The notes beneath the pieces were generated by a model. It was not told the origin of the DNA and did not search any database. It saw only the letters and a program-made list of their open reading frames with translations. The position numbers and the translations under genes are program-made. From assembly GCF_900187645.1 (NCBI RefSeq), contig NZ_FYEE01000005.1:62001-126000 (forward strand): DNA of 64,000 nt, in the 5' to 3' direction. The stretch is from Pseudomonas sp. Irchel 3E20 (GTDB lineage Bacteria; Pseudomonadota; Gammaproteobacteria; Pseudomonadales; Pseudomonadaceae). Shown here in pieces: positions 8,596-16,816 of this stretch; position 1 is the first letter of the stretch, and the number at the start of each line of letters is the position of its first letter.

Positions 8596-8613
8596 ATTGC
8601 AGTCGTGTGACAG
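8596..8613 (-). promoter_or_regulatory. Pho-box-like site, reading leftward toward phoB
   Basis: On the minus strand: CTGTCAC-ACGA-CTGCAAT, the first half site a very good match and the second weaker. TATCTA at 8587-8582, eight bases downstream, fits a -10. It faces the box at 8555-8572 and appears to share its -10 region. Confidence 0.65.
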
Positions 8614-8694
8614 TATTTTTGGCCCCCGGCGTAGGAGGGGTTCCTGAACTAAGCTTGGAGTCCGAATCCTCACCACCACAAAAGGACGGTTTCC

Positions 8695-9066
8695 ATGACT
8701 TACTCCTGCAAAGCCCTACTGGCCGCCGCGGCGCTCATTCTCCCGAGCCTGGCGCTGGCTGCCGACCCGGCGATGAGCCAGGACGGCGTGTTGGTCGATC
8801 ACCAGGGTATGACCCTCTATACCTTCGCCAAGGACGCCGACGGCAAGTCCATGTGTAACGACAAGTGCGCCACCAACTGGCCACCGCTGGCCGCCGCTGC
8901 CACCGACAAGGACATGGGCAAGTGGACGGCGATCAAGCGTGACGACGGCACGATGCAATGGGCCTATGGCGGCAAACCGCTGTACACCTTCGTGATGGAC
9001 AAGCAGGCCGGGGACAAGACCGGCGACGGCAAAATGGACGGCGCCTGGAAAGTGGCCAAGCCGTAG
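8695..9066 (+). CDS. Small secreted protein, COG4315 / Lipoprotein_15 repeat type
   Basis: The 123-residue protein has a signal peptide with cleavage after SLALA (about residue 22). Two copies of the repeat follow: one around LVDHQGMTLYTFAKDADGKS, with a CNDKCATNWPP cysteine pair, and one around YGGKPLYTFVMDKQAGDKTGDG. The family is exported and of unknown function. It is divergent from phoB and behind a Pho-box-like site, so it may belong to the Pho regulon; that is inference. A REP-type palindrome follows the stop. Confidence 0.85.
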   Translation: MTYSCKALLAAAALILPSLALAADPAMSQDGVLVDHQGMTLYTFAKDADGKSMCNDKCATNWPPLAAAATDKDMGKWTAIKRDDGTMQWAYGGKPLYTFVMDKQAGDKTGDGKMDGAWKVAKP

Positions 9067-9083
9067 CTTGGGTCGAGTCGCCG

Positions 9084-9135
9084 CCCGCTCCCACAGCTGA
9101 AGAGTGCCACCCCTGTGGGAGCGGGCCAGCCCGCG
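9084..9135. repeat. REP-type palindrome, possible bidirectional terminator
   Basis: A 13-bp inverted repeat, CCCGCTCCCACAG (9084-9096) with CTGTGGGAGCGGG (9113-9125), followed by CCAGCCCGCG. This is the classic P. fluorescens-group REP form. It lies between the convergent genes for the secreted protein and ubiA. Confidence 0.8.
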
Positions 9136-9169
9136 ATAGCGATCTAAAACACGGCCCCGCCAACAGCCC

Positions 9170-10060
9170 TCAACGCACCCCGTAGTCCAGCACAATCCCG
9201 ACGAAAATCGCCAACCCCGCCCAGTGGTTATGCAGAAACGCGCGGAAGCACTTTAGGCGGTCGCGGTCGCGGGTGTACCAGAACTCCCAGGCAAAGCAGC
9301 CGAGCGCCACCAGCAACCCGGCGTGGAACCAGGCGCCCAGCTCAAAAGCCGAACCGGCCAGCAGCAGGCAACCCAGGGCCAGCACTTGTAGGGTCAGGAT
9401 AATGGCGCGGTCGGCGTCGCCGAACAGAATGGCGGTGGATTTGACCCCGATGCGCAGGTCGTCGTCGCGGTCGGTCATGGCGTAGTAGGTGTCGTAGCCC
9501 ACGGTCCACAGCAGGTTGGCGATCCACAACAACCACGCGGTGGCAGGCAGGCTGCCGGTTTCGGCGGTGAACGCCATCGGGATGCCCCACGAAAACGCCG
9601 CGCCCAGCACCACTTGCGGGTAATAGGTGTAGCGCTTCATGAACGGATAGCTGGCCGCCAGGGCCAGGCCGCCGAACGACAGCCAGATCGTCGCCGCGTT
9701 GGTCAGCAGCACTAGCAGGAAGCTGATAGCCATCAGCACCGCAAAAAACACCAGCGCTTCTTTAGAAGTGATCTTGCCGCTGGCCAGCGGCCGTTGTTCG
9801 GTGCGTTTGACATGGCCGTCCACCTTGCGGTCGGCCCAGTCGTTGATGACGCAGCCGCCGGCGCGGGTCAGCACCACGCCCAACACGAAAATCACGATGT
9901 TGGCCAGGGACGGCGAGCCCTTGCCGGCGATCCACAACGCCCACAGGGTCGGCCATAGCAGCAGGTAGATGCCGATGGGCTTGTCCATTCGCGTGAGCTG
10001 GACAAAGTCCCAGGCGCGGGGGTTGAGGTGGTTCAGGGATTTGAGCAGGCGTTGGTACAT
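9170..10060 (-). CDS. ubiA: UbiA, 4-hydroxybenzoate octaprenyltransferase
   Basis: Integral membrane prenyltransferase that joins the polyprenyl tail to 4-hydroxybenzoate in ubiquinone synthesis. The 296-residue protein has about eight hydrophobic helices and both aspartate-rich magnesium sites: NDWADRKVD near residue 70 and [12 protein letters not shown] near residue 190. It is read after ubiC: the ubiC stop and ubiA start share one base (TGATG at 10062-10058), so the two are translationally coupled. Length is normal. Confidence 0.97.
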   Translation of the reverse strand: MYQRLLKSLNHLNPRAWDFVQLTRMDKPIGIYLLLWPTLWALWIAGKGSPSLANIVIFVLGVVLTRAGGCVINDWADRKVDGHVKRTEQRPLASGKITSKEALVFFAVLMAISFLLVLLTNAATIWLSFGGLALAASYPFMKRYTYYPQVVLGAAFSWGIPMAFTAETGSLPATAWLLWIANLLWTVGYDTYYAMTDRDDDLRIGVKSTAILFGDADRAIILTLQVLALGCLLLAGSAFELGAWFHAGLLVALGCFAWEFWYTRDRDRLKCFRAFLHNHWAGLAIFVGIVLDYGVR

Positions 10061-10611
10061 CAGCTGTTCTCCTCGGTGGCACAGGCGGCGTGCCAGAGGG
10101 CCGGCAGGAAGATTTCCGCCACCAGGACGCTGAGGGCGCCGCGATCGAACCGCGAACGGCGGCCCCACAAACCACTGGCCTGGCACTCGGCCGGCAGCCA
10201 CTGGCGCGGGTAGTGGCAAACCTCGATGGCGCGCCGCTGGAACGCCTGGTCGCAGAACAGCAACTCGCCCAACGAGCGGCTGCCCAACTCGTCCATGTTC
10301 AAGCCGCCATCCTGCAAGGCGCTGCGCGCCGCCACGCTGCGGGCGAACACCCAGGCCTTGCCGTGGCCGCGCAGGTACACCTCGCGCACCCAGCCTTCGC
10401 TGCCGGTGGGCAGTTGCAGGGTGGCGCACTCGTCGTCGCGCAGCACCTGCCAGCCCTCGAATAGCGGGGTGACGCTGAAGGCGTCGTGGGAGAGCGCCGT
10501 CAGGCGCCGGGTCAGGGAGCCTTCGTCGAACAACCAGGCGAGGGGTTGCGCAGCGGGGAGGGGCGATAACTGGCTGCGGGGCAGCCAGACAGCGAGCATT
10601 GAATGCGGCAC
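10060..10611 (-). CDS. ubiC: UbiC, chorismate pyruvate-lyase
   Basis: Cytoplasmic enzyme that converts chorismate to 4-hydroxybenzoate and pyruvate, the first committed step of ubiquinone synthesis. Residues that match the family include [35 protein letters not shown] and the catalytic glutamate in VAEIFLP. The length is 183 residues (E. coli 165). The start could be residue 1 or the methionine at residue 5, and the sequence does not settle this. It is the first gene of a two-gene operon, with ubiA directly after. Confidence 0.94.
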   Translation of the reverse strand: MPHSMLAVWLPRSQLSPLPAAQPLAWLFDEGSLTRRLTALSHDAFSVTPLFEGWQVLRDDECATLQLPTGSEGWVREVYLRGHGKAWVFARSVAARSALQDGGLNMDELGSRSLGELLFCDQAFQRRAIEVCHYPRQWLPAECQASGLWGRRSRFDRGALSVLVAEIFLPALWHAACATEENS

Positions 10612-10826
10612 GGCGGGTCATTATTGGCAGCAAATGAGGCGGCGAGCTTAACATGCTGCCCGGCGATTTTGCCCGGTGGGCTGCGGTATGTGCGTCGAAC
10701 GTGCTTGCATCTGTTGATCCCGATCAGTACAAAACGCCCTGAGCCGAACGGCAACCCAAGCCTTATCCCAAACCGTCTATCGACCGTTCGCGCCTGCAAA
10801 AGCCTGAGAAACCGAGGAAGTAAGCA

Positions 10827-10994
10827 ATGAAGAAGTGGCAATGTGTGGTCTGCGGCCTGATCTATAACGAAGCGGACGGCTGGCCGGATGATGGCATCCT
10901 CGCCGGTACGCGCTGGGAAGACGTCCCGGCAGATTGGCTGTGCCCAGACTGCGGCGTTGGCAAAACGGATTTTGAAATGATCGAAATCGCCTGA
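10827..10994 (+). CDS. rubA: Rubredoxin
   Basis: A 55-residue Fe(Cys)4 electron carrier. Both iron-binding loops are present: [10 protein letters not shown] near the N-terminus and [12 protein letters not shown] near the C-terminus, with the usual aromatic residues W and Y. The start ATGAAGAAG follows GAGGAAG. The gene is 30 bases upstream of rubredoxin reductase, so the two form an NAD(P)H-reductase-rubredoxin pair, used in Pseudomonas for oxidative stress or alkane hydroxylation. No alkane hydroxylase is nearby. Confidence 0.96.
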   Translation: MKKWQCVVCGLIYNEADGWPDDGILAGTRWEDVPADWLCPDCGVGKTDFEMIEIA

Positions 10995-11024
10995 TTTCAC
11001 TCATCCAACAACAAGGAGAAAGCA

Positions 11025-12173
11025 ATGAGCGCACCTGTCGTCATCATCGGTACCGGGCTGGCGGGCTATAACCTGGCACGGGAGTTTCGCAAGCTCGACA
11101 GCGACACCCCGTTGCTGTTGATTACCGCCGATGACGGCCGCTCCTACTCCAAACCCATGCTCTCCACCGGTTTTGCGAAAAACAAGGAAGCCGATGGCCT
11201 GAGCATGGCCGAACCCGGCGCCATGGCCGAACAGCTCAAGGCCGAGGTTCGCACCCATACGCGCATCAGCGGCATTGACCCGGGCCACAAACGCCTGTGG
11301 ATCGGCGAAGAGGCGGTGGCCTACCGCGACCTGATCCTGGCCTGGGGCGCGGAAACCGTGCGCGTGCCGGTGCAGGGCGACGCCGGCGAGTCGATTTTTC
11401 CCATCAACGACCTGGAAGACTACGCGCGCTTTCGCGCCGCAGCGGCCGGCAAGCGCCGCGTCCTGGTGCTGGGCGCCGGCCTGATTGGCTGCGAGTTCGC
11501 CAACGACCTGATCCTGGGCGGCTACGAAGTGCAACTGGTGGCACCGTGCGAGCAGGTGATGCCAACCCTGCTGCACCCGGCCGCCGCCGCTGCGGTACAA
11601 GCCGGGCTTGAAGGCATTGGCGCGCGTTTCCACCTGGGGCCGGTGCTCAATCGCCTGCAACGGGTGCCCGAGGGGCTTGAAGCGCACCTGTCTGATGGCC
11701 AGGTGATTGCTTGCGATGTGGTGGTATCGGCCATCGGCCTGCGCCCGCGTATCGACCTGGCGGCTGCGGCAGGCCTGGTGGTCAACCGGGGCGTGGTGGT
11801 GGACCGCCACCTGCAAACGTCCCACGCCAATATCTATGCCCTGGGCGACTGCGCCGAGGTTGATGGCTTGAACCTTCTGTACGTGATGCCGTTGATGAGC
11901 TGCTCCAAGGCCCTGGCACAGACCCTGGTGGGCAACCCGACGGCGGTCAAATACGGGCCGATGCCGATCACGGTGAAAACCCCGGTCTGCCCGCTCGTGG
12001 TCTCCACCCCGCCAAGGGGCGCGGAAGGCAACTGGACCGTCGAAGGCCAGGGCGGCGACATCAAGGTGCTATGCCGTGCCGCCGACGGCCAATTGCTTGG
12101 CTATGCCCTCACCGGCGCGGCGCTGATGGACAAACTGGCGCTGAACAAGGAACTTCCGGCGTTGCTGGCGTAA
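11025..12173 (+). CDS. alkT: Rubredoxin-NAD(+) reductase
   Basis: FAD flavoprotein of 382 residues that reduces rubredoxin with NADH. An N-terminal FAD-binding dinucleotide fold is seen ([17 protein letters not shown]), a second NAD fold in the middle ([17 protein letters not shown]) and the FAD-ribityl motif near residue 275 ([10 protein letters not shown]), with a C-terminal rubredoxin-reductase domain. AAGGAG precedes the ATG at good spacing. It is co-transcribed with the rubredoxin gene upstream. Confidence 0.95.
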   Translation: MSAPVVIIGTGLAGYNLAREFRKLDSDTPLLLITADDGRSYSKPMLSTGFAKNKEADGLSMAEPGAMAEQLKAEVRTHTRISGIDPGHKRLWIGEEAVAYRDLILAWGAETVRVPVQGDAGESIFPINDLEDYARFRAAAAGKRRVLVLGAGLIGCEFANDLILGGYEVQLVAPCEQVMPTLLHPAAAAAVQAGLEGIGARFHLGPVLNRLQRVPEGLEAHLSDGQVIACDVVVSAIGLRPRIDLAAAAGLVVNRGVVVDRHLQTSHANIYALGDCAEVDGLNLLYVMPLMSCSKALAQTLVGNPTAVKYGPMPITVKTPVCPLVVSTPPRGAEGNWTVEGQGGDIKVLCRAADGQLLGYALTGAALMDKLALNKELPALLA

Positions 12174-12361
12174 ATACAGGTCGTTCTGTCGGATACACCC
12201 CGCTTTTGCGCCGACAAAGCACCCAAGTAGACTGGCGCCCCTGTCGGGCGCGTGCCATCCTCACACCCGTCTGCCGCAGCGTAGAGCCTGCGGTGCCTTG
12301 GCGCCGCCCTCCGGGGGCGGCACGGACATAACAACAAAAAACCGTCAAAGAGGCTTCACCT

Positions 12362-12637
12362 ATGCGCAAACCAGATCTCGCAGCCGCCATCGCCGAAAAA
12401 GCCGATCTCACCAAAGAACAGGCCAACCGCGTACTCAACACAGTGCTTGAAGAAATCACCGGCGCGCTGCACCGCAAGGACAGCGTCACCCTGGTAGGTT
12501 TCGGCACGTTCCTGCAACGCCACCGTGGCGCGCGCACCGGCAAAAACCCGCAGACCGGTGAGCCGGTGAAAATCAAGGCCAGCAATACCGTCGCGTTCAA
12601 ACCGGGCAAATCGCTTAAAGACAGCGTCAACCCGTAA
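12362..12637 (+). CDS. hupA: HU family DNA-binding protein
   Basis: A 91-residue nucleoid protein with the HU/IHF fold. The beta-arm signature GFGTFLQRHRGARTGKNPQTG, tipped by the intercalating proline in KNPQTGEP, is visible. It starts MRKPDLAAAIAEKADL. In Pseudomonas the HU gene next to rubredoxin reductase is named hupA, which I follow; another HU paralogue name is possible. It has its own promoter region of about 190 bases and a strong terminator after it. Confidence 0.92.
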   Translation: MRKPDLAAAIAEKADLTKEQANRVLNTVLEEITGALHRKDSVTLVGFGTFLQRHRGARTGKNPQTGEPVKIKASNTVAFKPGKSLKDSVNP

Positions 12638-12654
12638 CTCCCCCGCGGAATTGA

Positions 12655-12691
12655 AAAATGGGCACGCCAACCGGGTTGGGTGCCCATTTTT
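12655..12691 (+). terminator. Intrinsic terminator of the HU gene
   Basis: AAAATGGGCAC pairs with GTGCCCATTTT around an inner hairpin CCAACC/GGTTGG, with the T run overlapping the 3' arm. Confidence 0.88.
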
Positions 12692-12723
12692 TGTGGGCGC
12701 GGATTAACCCCGGAGAGGTTTAA

Positions 12724-12774
12724 ATGCGTGACCTGGTAGTCATCAGCCGCAAAAAACACACCATCTGCGCCTAA
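12724..12774 (+). CDS. Possible 16-residue micro-ORF
   Basis: ATG-CGT-GAC... encodes MRDLVVISRKKHTICA and stops at TAA 12772-12774. GGAGAGG ends about 7 bases before the ATG, a strong ribosome binding site. It begins 33 bases after the HU terminator and ends 77 bases before the next gene, so it could be a leader peptide or a small protein. No family is recognised and chance occurrence is possible. Confidence 0.3.
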   Translation: MRDLVVISRKKHTICA

Positions 12775-12851
12775 CGATCAGTAACTGTGGTGTTCTTTAA
12801 CCAACTCGCTAAACTGCGCCGGCCGTTCATTTTTCTATTGAGGCTGTGCCC

Positions 12852-13235
12852 ATGAAATTTCGTTTTCTTCTGTGGATGCTGGGTTTGCTGATGGGCAAGG
12901 CCAGCCGCACCAACCCGGCGTTTCAGCAGCAATTGGGTGACAAGGAGCTGGTGTTCCAATTACAGACCCTGGACGGCAAGGTGGCGCGTCACTTCCTGGT
13001 CAAGAACCAACGCATCACCAGTAAATCCGGGCTGTACCCGGAACCGGCGTTCGCCATCGCCTTCAAGGATGCCGCCTACGGCTTCGCCACGATGCAGGCC
13101 AAGAACAAGCAATTGGCGTTCATGACCGGCATTCAGGACAAATCGATCCAGATCAAAGGCAACCCGGCGCTGGTGATGTGGTTCCAGGGCCTGACCAAAT
13201 ACCTCAAGCCCCGCAAGGCCAAGCCCAAGGCGTGA
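12852..13235 (+). CDS. SCP2-like small protein, membrane-associated N-terminus
   Basis: A 127-residue protein whose first 18 residues are hydrophobic (FLLWMLGLLMG), followed by a domain resembling the SCP-2 sterol-transfer fold (VFQLQTLDGKVARHFLVKNQRI then a glycine- and aromatic-rich stretch and the IQIKGNPALVMWFQ segment). The C-terminus is very basic (KPRKAKPKA). The ATG at 12852 is chosen over GTG 12846 because ATTGAGG gives better spacing. It is convergent with the DUF2515-like array, with only 6 bases between the stops. Function unknown. Confidence 0.75.
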   Translation: MKFRFLLWMLGLLMGKASRTNPAFQQQLGDKELVFQLQTLDGKVARHFLVKNQRITSKSGLYPEPAFAIAFKDAAYGFATMQAKNKQLAFMTGIQDKSIQIKGNPALVMWFQGLTKYLKPRKAKPKA

Positions 13236-13241
13236 CAGTTG

Positions 13242-14426
13242 TCACAGCCTCGGGTTGGATTGATCGGGACTCCACTGCCAGAAAGTCGTGCCGAAGTTGC
13301 TGTCGCCGATGGCGGGGAAAGGAGTGCCTTGTTGGAAGTAACGGCGGGAATTGACTTGGGCGGGGGTGAACCACCACCCGGACTGGGGGCAAAGTTCGCC
13401 GGCGGCTTTGCGTAACACCGGCTCCGGTGGCGCTGTTTGGGCTTGTTTTAGGGCTTCGGCTTTTGCCACGCTCTCCATCGAAGGTACGGGCACGCCCGTG
13501 ACCATGGTGGGGTCTTGATAACTTTCCAGGATGGGTAAGCCCAGGGCTCGTGCTTGTTCTTCTGCCTTGATTCGCAGGAGTAAGGCGCCTGCTAGGGTTG
13601 TGGCGTATTTGGCGCGTGTGGCTTCGTTGGGATGGCTGGCGCCGCTTAGGCTGTTAGTTGTTTGGAGGATGACATTCAAATTGTCAAGAATACGTCTTTT
13701 AGAACTCTCTGTACGGAAGTCTCGCATATAGCGGACTTCCAATAACATGCCTTCGGCCTGCCATAGCCAATTAAAGTCCCCCTTGAGATTTTGCCATTCC
13801 TCCCAGGTAAGTTGATAGTTAGGGTCGGCCAAAAGTGGCGATATCAACTTCGGGTCCATGTCGGTTGTTTGTGTTTGGTAGTTGCTTTTGAAACGATAGG
13901 TTATACGTCCAGTTAGGCGGGGGTCACTCAGCATAATGTATCGTTGCCAACCGACGGCTTGAATGCTGGCCTGAAGATTCATTACTAATTCATAAACCTG
14001 CCGATCATATGCTTCAAGCTGCGGGTCAGTCATTTTTTCAAAAAGTGGAGCGTCGGGAAGTTCGATGCTCATATCGACTTCGTCCGCCCCATAAGTGTCG
14101 CGGGCGTTGTCGTAGAAAAGGACCATGTAGGCATAGGGGAATATTAAACCGTATTTTGGATGCCTAAGCTTTGGCTGAGCATTTTGAGCTGTATAGAACA
14201 GGACGCTGTTCACCCCGGAGCGTTGAATGGAAAAATTGGCACGTTGGACAATGGCATCACCTTGTTCGCCTAATGCGAACTCGAGCACACGAGTATTCAT
14301 AAGGGAATTCCTATAGTTGGCGGAAGATCTATCAGTTGATAAATAGGTGCTCGCAAATTTAACGATAAGGACAGATATTAGTAGCAGTCCGACGCCCAGT
14401 AACCACCGGTGCTGATGTCGACGCAT
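13242..14426 (-). CDS. B1, membrane-anchored DUF2515 partner (copy 1)
   Basis: A 394-residue protein with an N-terminal anchor (about residues 7-28, LLGVGLLLISVLIV) and a large extracytoplasmic part. Residues about 1-250 differ from the paralogue B2, with shared islands such as VLEFALGE, HPKYGL and SDPRLTGR. From about residue 250 to the end the two are identical apart from the penultimate residue. The C-terminal module has CPQSGWWFTPAQ and GTTFWQWSPDQS. The ATG at 14426 is chosen over an upstream start at 14444 because AAGGAGG precedes it. The arrangement resembles immunity proteins of type VI secretion loci, as inference from memory. No effector lies next to it. Confidence 0.7.
   Translation of the reverse strand: MRRHQHRWLLGVGLLLISVLIVKFASTYLSTDRSSANYRNSLMNTRVLEFALGEQGDAIVQRANFSIQRSGVNSVLFYTAQNAQPKLRHPKYGLIFPYAYMVLFYDNARDTYGADEVDMSIELPDAPLFEKMTDPQLEAYDRQVYELVMNLQASIQAVGWQRYIMLSDPRLTGRITYRFKSNYQTQTTDMDPKLISPLLADPNYQLTWEEWQNLKGDFNWLWQAEGMLLEVRYMRDFRTESSKRRILDNLNVILQTTNSLSGASHPNEATRAKYATTLAGALLLRIKAEEQARALGLPILESYQDPTMVTGVPVPSMESVAKAEALKQAQTAPPEPVLRKAAGELCPQSGWWFTPAQVNSRRYFQQGTPFPAIGDSNFGTTFWQWSPDQSNPRL
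13251..13687 (-). repeat. Perfect 437-bp direct repeat, copy 1 (3' end of B1)
   Basis: I compared it base by base with 15639-16075 and found no difference; the offset is 2388 bp. It encodes the C-terminal module of the B protein. The identity begins 9 bases inside the end of B1 and stops abruptly at 13687, where the two genes diverge. Confidence 0.95.
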
Positions 14427-14428
14427 GA

Positions 14429-15619
14429 TTAGGCCTCCTTCCAAGCTGCAATTACCTGCATCTGCTCAATCATGTAGAGGCGGAACTGGCCGTCAAAATC
14501 ACGACCTTTTGTCATCAGATAATGGTACTGCTTGAGGATGGCCATTACATATTTCATCCTTGCCTCTGGGTCGTAGAGTTTTCCCTGCTTCAAACCCATA
14601 GTGACCGTCACGTCTTCTTCCGTAAGCCCATAGGGCTGTAACTCACGAATTTCAATCTCCCGGGTAATCATGGGCGCGGTATTAAATACTAATGTCGGAT
14701 CCTTCGTTCCCACCAAGTTCCAAAGCCTGCGCCCCAAGTCATTACTATCGATAGCCAGTTCAAACTCAGGGTGGCTATAAATCATCGCTTGCAAGTGAAT
14801 ATTTTGTTCGTGCTTCAGAAAGTGCTCGGCGCTTTTGAAAGCTTGGTCTTCCTTGGATCTATTAGGCGTCGTTTTTTCAGCTGTCTCATATTCTTCAATC
14901 CAACGAAACCCCTCTTTCAAAGGCGCTGTCGCCCTGCACTGATTAATTTCCGCCAACGCGCCTTTATCGTCGGTCAGGTTCATCTGCCAGTTGAGGTGGC
15001 GGATATCTAACTTGCGCAGGTTCTTTTCCATATCCAGGCGCAAGGAAGTGTTTTCCCCCAGGGCCCAAGGCATGGCTTGTACCTGTTGGGTGATGACCGG
15101 GTCGTAGGTGGTGACATCCCGGCAATCGACATCGCGAAAGAACGCCTCGCGGCCAAACTTGCGCCAATAGAGTATCCACGGGGTGATTTCGAGAAACAGC
15201 CAGAAGTTACCCTTGAGCAAGTAGTAGTAACTGACCCGAGACATGAGCCTGGCGTCGGCCATGAAATGATCGAATTTACTTTCGGCGAACTCGATGCCGT
15301 CTACCACTTGCTTGGCGGCAAATGCGGCGAGGCCGGCCCAGTAAAAGCGGCCCTGATGTTCGGTGCCTTCATCGTCCAGGAACAGTTGGGCATAGTTGCC
15401 GGCGGTGCGTTTGGCGCGCCTTAAGGCTTTGGGCACCAAGACGTTGTTTTGCGCCAACAGGGCGATGCTTTGCGCTTGCACCAGGGACCATAGGTCGCAG
15501 CAGGTGACAATCGCGTCTTCGGTGGCGCCTTCTTCCGCGCGGGTGTAGGCCTTTTTCAGGATTCGGCCTTTGACGTAGGTGACGCCTTCTTCGGTGTCGA
15601 TAATCCAGGGTGTGGTCAT
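14429..15619 (-). CDS. A1, DUF2515-like protein (copy 1)
   Basis: A 396-residue soluble protein. Residues 1-225 are nearly identical to the paralogue A2, and include a segment resembling the DUF2515 signature (FYWAGLAAFAAKQV). Residues about 226-396 differ more, with about three-quarters matching by eye. The ATG at 15619 follows AGGT; the B2 stop is 10 bases upstream. The TAA is 2 bases before the ATG of B1. No catalytic motif is visible. Some DUF2515-type proteins are encoded next to type VI secretion VgrG genes, as far as I recall; none is in this window. Confidence 0.75.
   Translation of the reverse strand: MTTPWIIDTEEGVTYVKGRILKKAYTRAEEGATEDAIVTCCDLWSLVQAQSIALLAQNNVLVPKALRRAKRTAGNYAQLFLDDEGTEHQGRFYWAGLAAFAAKQVVDGIEFAESKFDHFMADARLMSRVSYYYLLKGNFWLFLEITPWILYWRKFGREAFFRDVDCRDVTTYDPVITQQVQAMPWALGENTSLRLDMEKNLRKLDIRHLNWQMNLTDDKGALAEINQCRATAPLKEGFRWIEEYETAEKTTPNRSKEDQAFKSAEHFLKHEQNIHLQAMIYSHPEFELAIDSNDLGRRLWNLVGTKDPTLVFNTAPMITREIEIRELQPYGLTEEDVTVTMGLKQGKLYDPEARMKYVMAILKQYHYLMTKGRDFDGQFRLYMIEQMQVIAAWKEA
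14957..15619 (-). repeat. Near-identical direct repeat, copy 1 (5' part of A1)
   Basis: Matches 17345-18007 with about 10 differences over 663 bases (for example at 15033, 15061 and 15617) and no gaps; the offset is again 2388 bp. It encodes A residues 1 to about 221. Confidence 0.9.
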
Positions 15620-15629
15620 GTTTACCTGC

Positions 15630-16814
15630 TTATAAGGTCGGGTTGGATTGATCGGGACTCCACTGCCAGAAAGTCGTGCCGAAGTTGCTGTCGCCGATGG
15701 CGGGGAAAGGAGTGCCTTGTTGGAAGTAACGGCGGGAATTGACTTGGGCGGGGGTGAACCACCACCCGGACTGGGGGCAAAGTTCGCCGGCGGCTTTGCG
15801 TAACACCGGCTCCGGTGGCGCTGTTTGGGCTTGTTTTAGGGCTTCGGCTTTTGCCACGCTCTCCATCGAAGGTACGGGCACGCCCGTGACCATGGTGGGG
15901 TCTTGATAACTTTCCAGGATGGGTAAGCCCAGGGCTCGTGCTTGTTCTTCTGCCTTGATTCGCAGGAGTAAGGCGCCTGCTAGGGTTGTGGCGTATTTGG
16001 CGCGTGTGGCTTCGTTGGGATGGCTGGCGCCGCTTAGGCTGTTAGTTGTTTGGAGGATGACATTCAAATTGTCAAATAGGGGGGTGTCGGAGTTTTCTGT
16101 GCGGATGCCAGGGCTATACCTGACCTTAAGTAACATTCCGTCAGCTTGCCAGTACCATATGAATCCATTTTTCAACGACTTCCAATCTTCCCAGGATAAT
16201 CGGTAATCAGGATCAGCCAAAAATGGCGATACGAGTTTTAAACTCGCAACGCTGGGTTGGTTTAAATGACCCTCTTTAAAGTGATAGGTTGTGCGTCCAG
16301 TTAAACGGGGGTCGCTCAGCATAATGAATCGCTTCCAGCCGACGGCTTGGATGCTGGCCTGAAGGGCCATTACTAATTCATATAACTGGCGGTCATAGAT
16401 TTCTAGTTCTGCATCAGAGATTTTTTTCAAGATGGGCCTCTTGGGAAGGTCAAGGCGCATATTGACTTCATCCACTCCGTAAGTATCGCTAGCATCATCG
16501 TAAAAAAGCACGGTGCTGGCGAGAGGGAAGGTCAGCCCGTGCTTAGGATGTTTCAGGCGATATTGCATATTTCGAGCGGTATAAAATAGTGCGCTGCTCA
16601 CACCTGAACGTTGAATAGAAGAACTTGCGCGTTGGATGATAGTGTCCCCTTTTTCGCCTAATGCGAATTCAAGCACGCGTGAGTTCATGAAAGGGCTCCA
16701 GTTACTGGCAGTAGAATAAGCTGCTGGTAGATGGGTAGTTGCGTATTCAACAGTGAGGCCTAGCGCTAATAACAGCCCTACCCCCAATAACCTGGTGCGG
16801 GTATGTAGGTGCAT
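15630..16814 (-). CDS. B2, membrane-anchored DUF2515 partner (copy 2)
   Basis: Paralogue of B1 with the same length (394 residues) and the same layout: a membrane anchor (about residues 8-30, LLGVGLLLALGLTVEY), a divergent middle, then the C-terminal module identical to B1. The start ATG at 16814 is chosen over 16832, as in B1, with GGAAGGAAG before it. The A2 stop is 2 bases upstream and the A1 start follows 10 bases after its stop, so it sits in the centre of a four-gene operon. Base composition in the middle is poorer in G+C than the flanking core genes. Confidence 0.7.
   Translation of the reverse strand: MHLHTRTRLLGVGLLLALGLTVEYATTHLPAAYSTASNWSPFMNSRVLEFALGEKGDTIIQRASSSIQRSGVSSALFYTARNMQYRLKHPKHGLTFPLASTVLFYDDASDTYGVDEVNMRLDLPKRPILKKISDAELEIYDRQLYELVMALQASIQAVGWKRFIMLSDPRLTGRTTYHFKEGHLNQPSVASLKLVSPFLADPDYRLSWEDWKSLKNGFIWYWQADGMLLKVRYSPGIRTENSDTPLFDNLNVILQTTNSLSGASHPNEATRAKYATTLAGALLLRIKAEEQARALGLPILESYQDPTMVTGVPVPSMESVAKAEALKQAQTAPPEPVLRKAAGELCPQSGWWFTPAQVNSRRYFQQGTPFPAIGDSNFGTTFWQWSPDQSNPTL
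15639..16075 (-). repeat. Perfect 437-bp direct repeat, copy 2 (3' end of B2)
   Basis: Identical to 13251-13687; see that entry. It is continuous with the A1 5' repeat, so the junction B2-3'/A1-5' is a conserved block of about 1.1 kb in the middle of the array. Confidence 0.95.
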
Positions 16815-16816
16815 AA

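Noticed and set aside
3483..9135. REP-type palindromes considered as a CRISPR array
   Set aside because: They are scattered, single, self-complementary and not separated by regular spacers; no cas gene is present.
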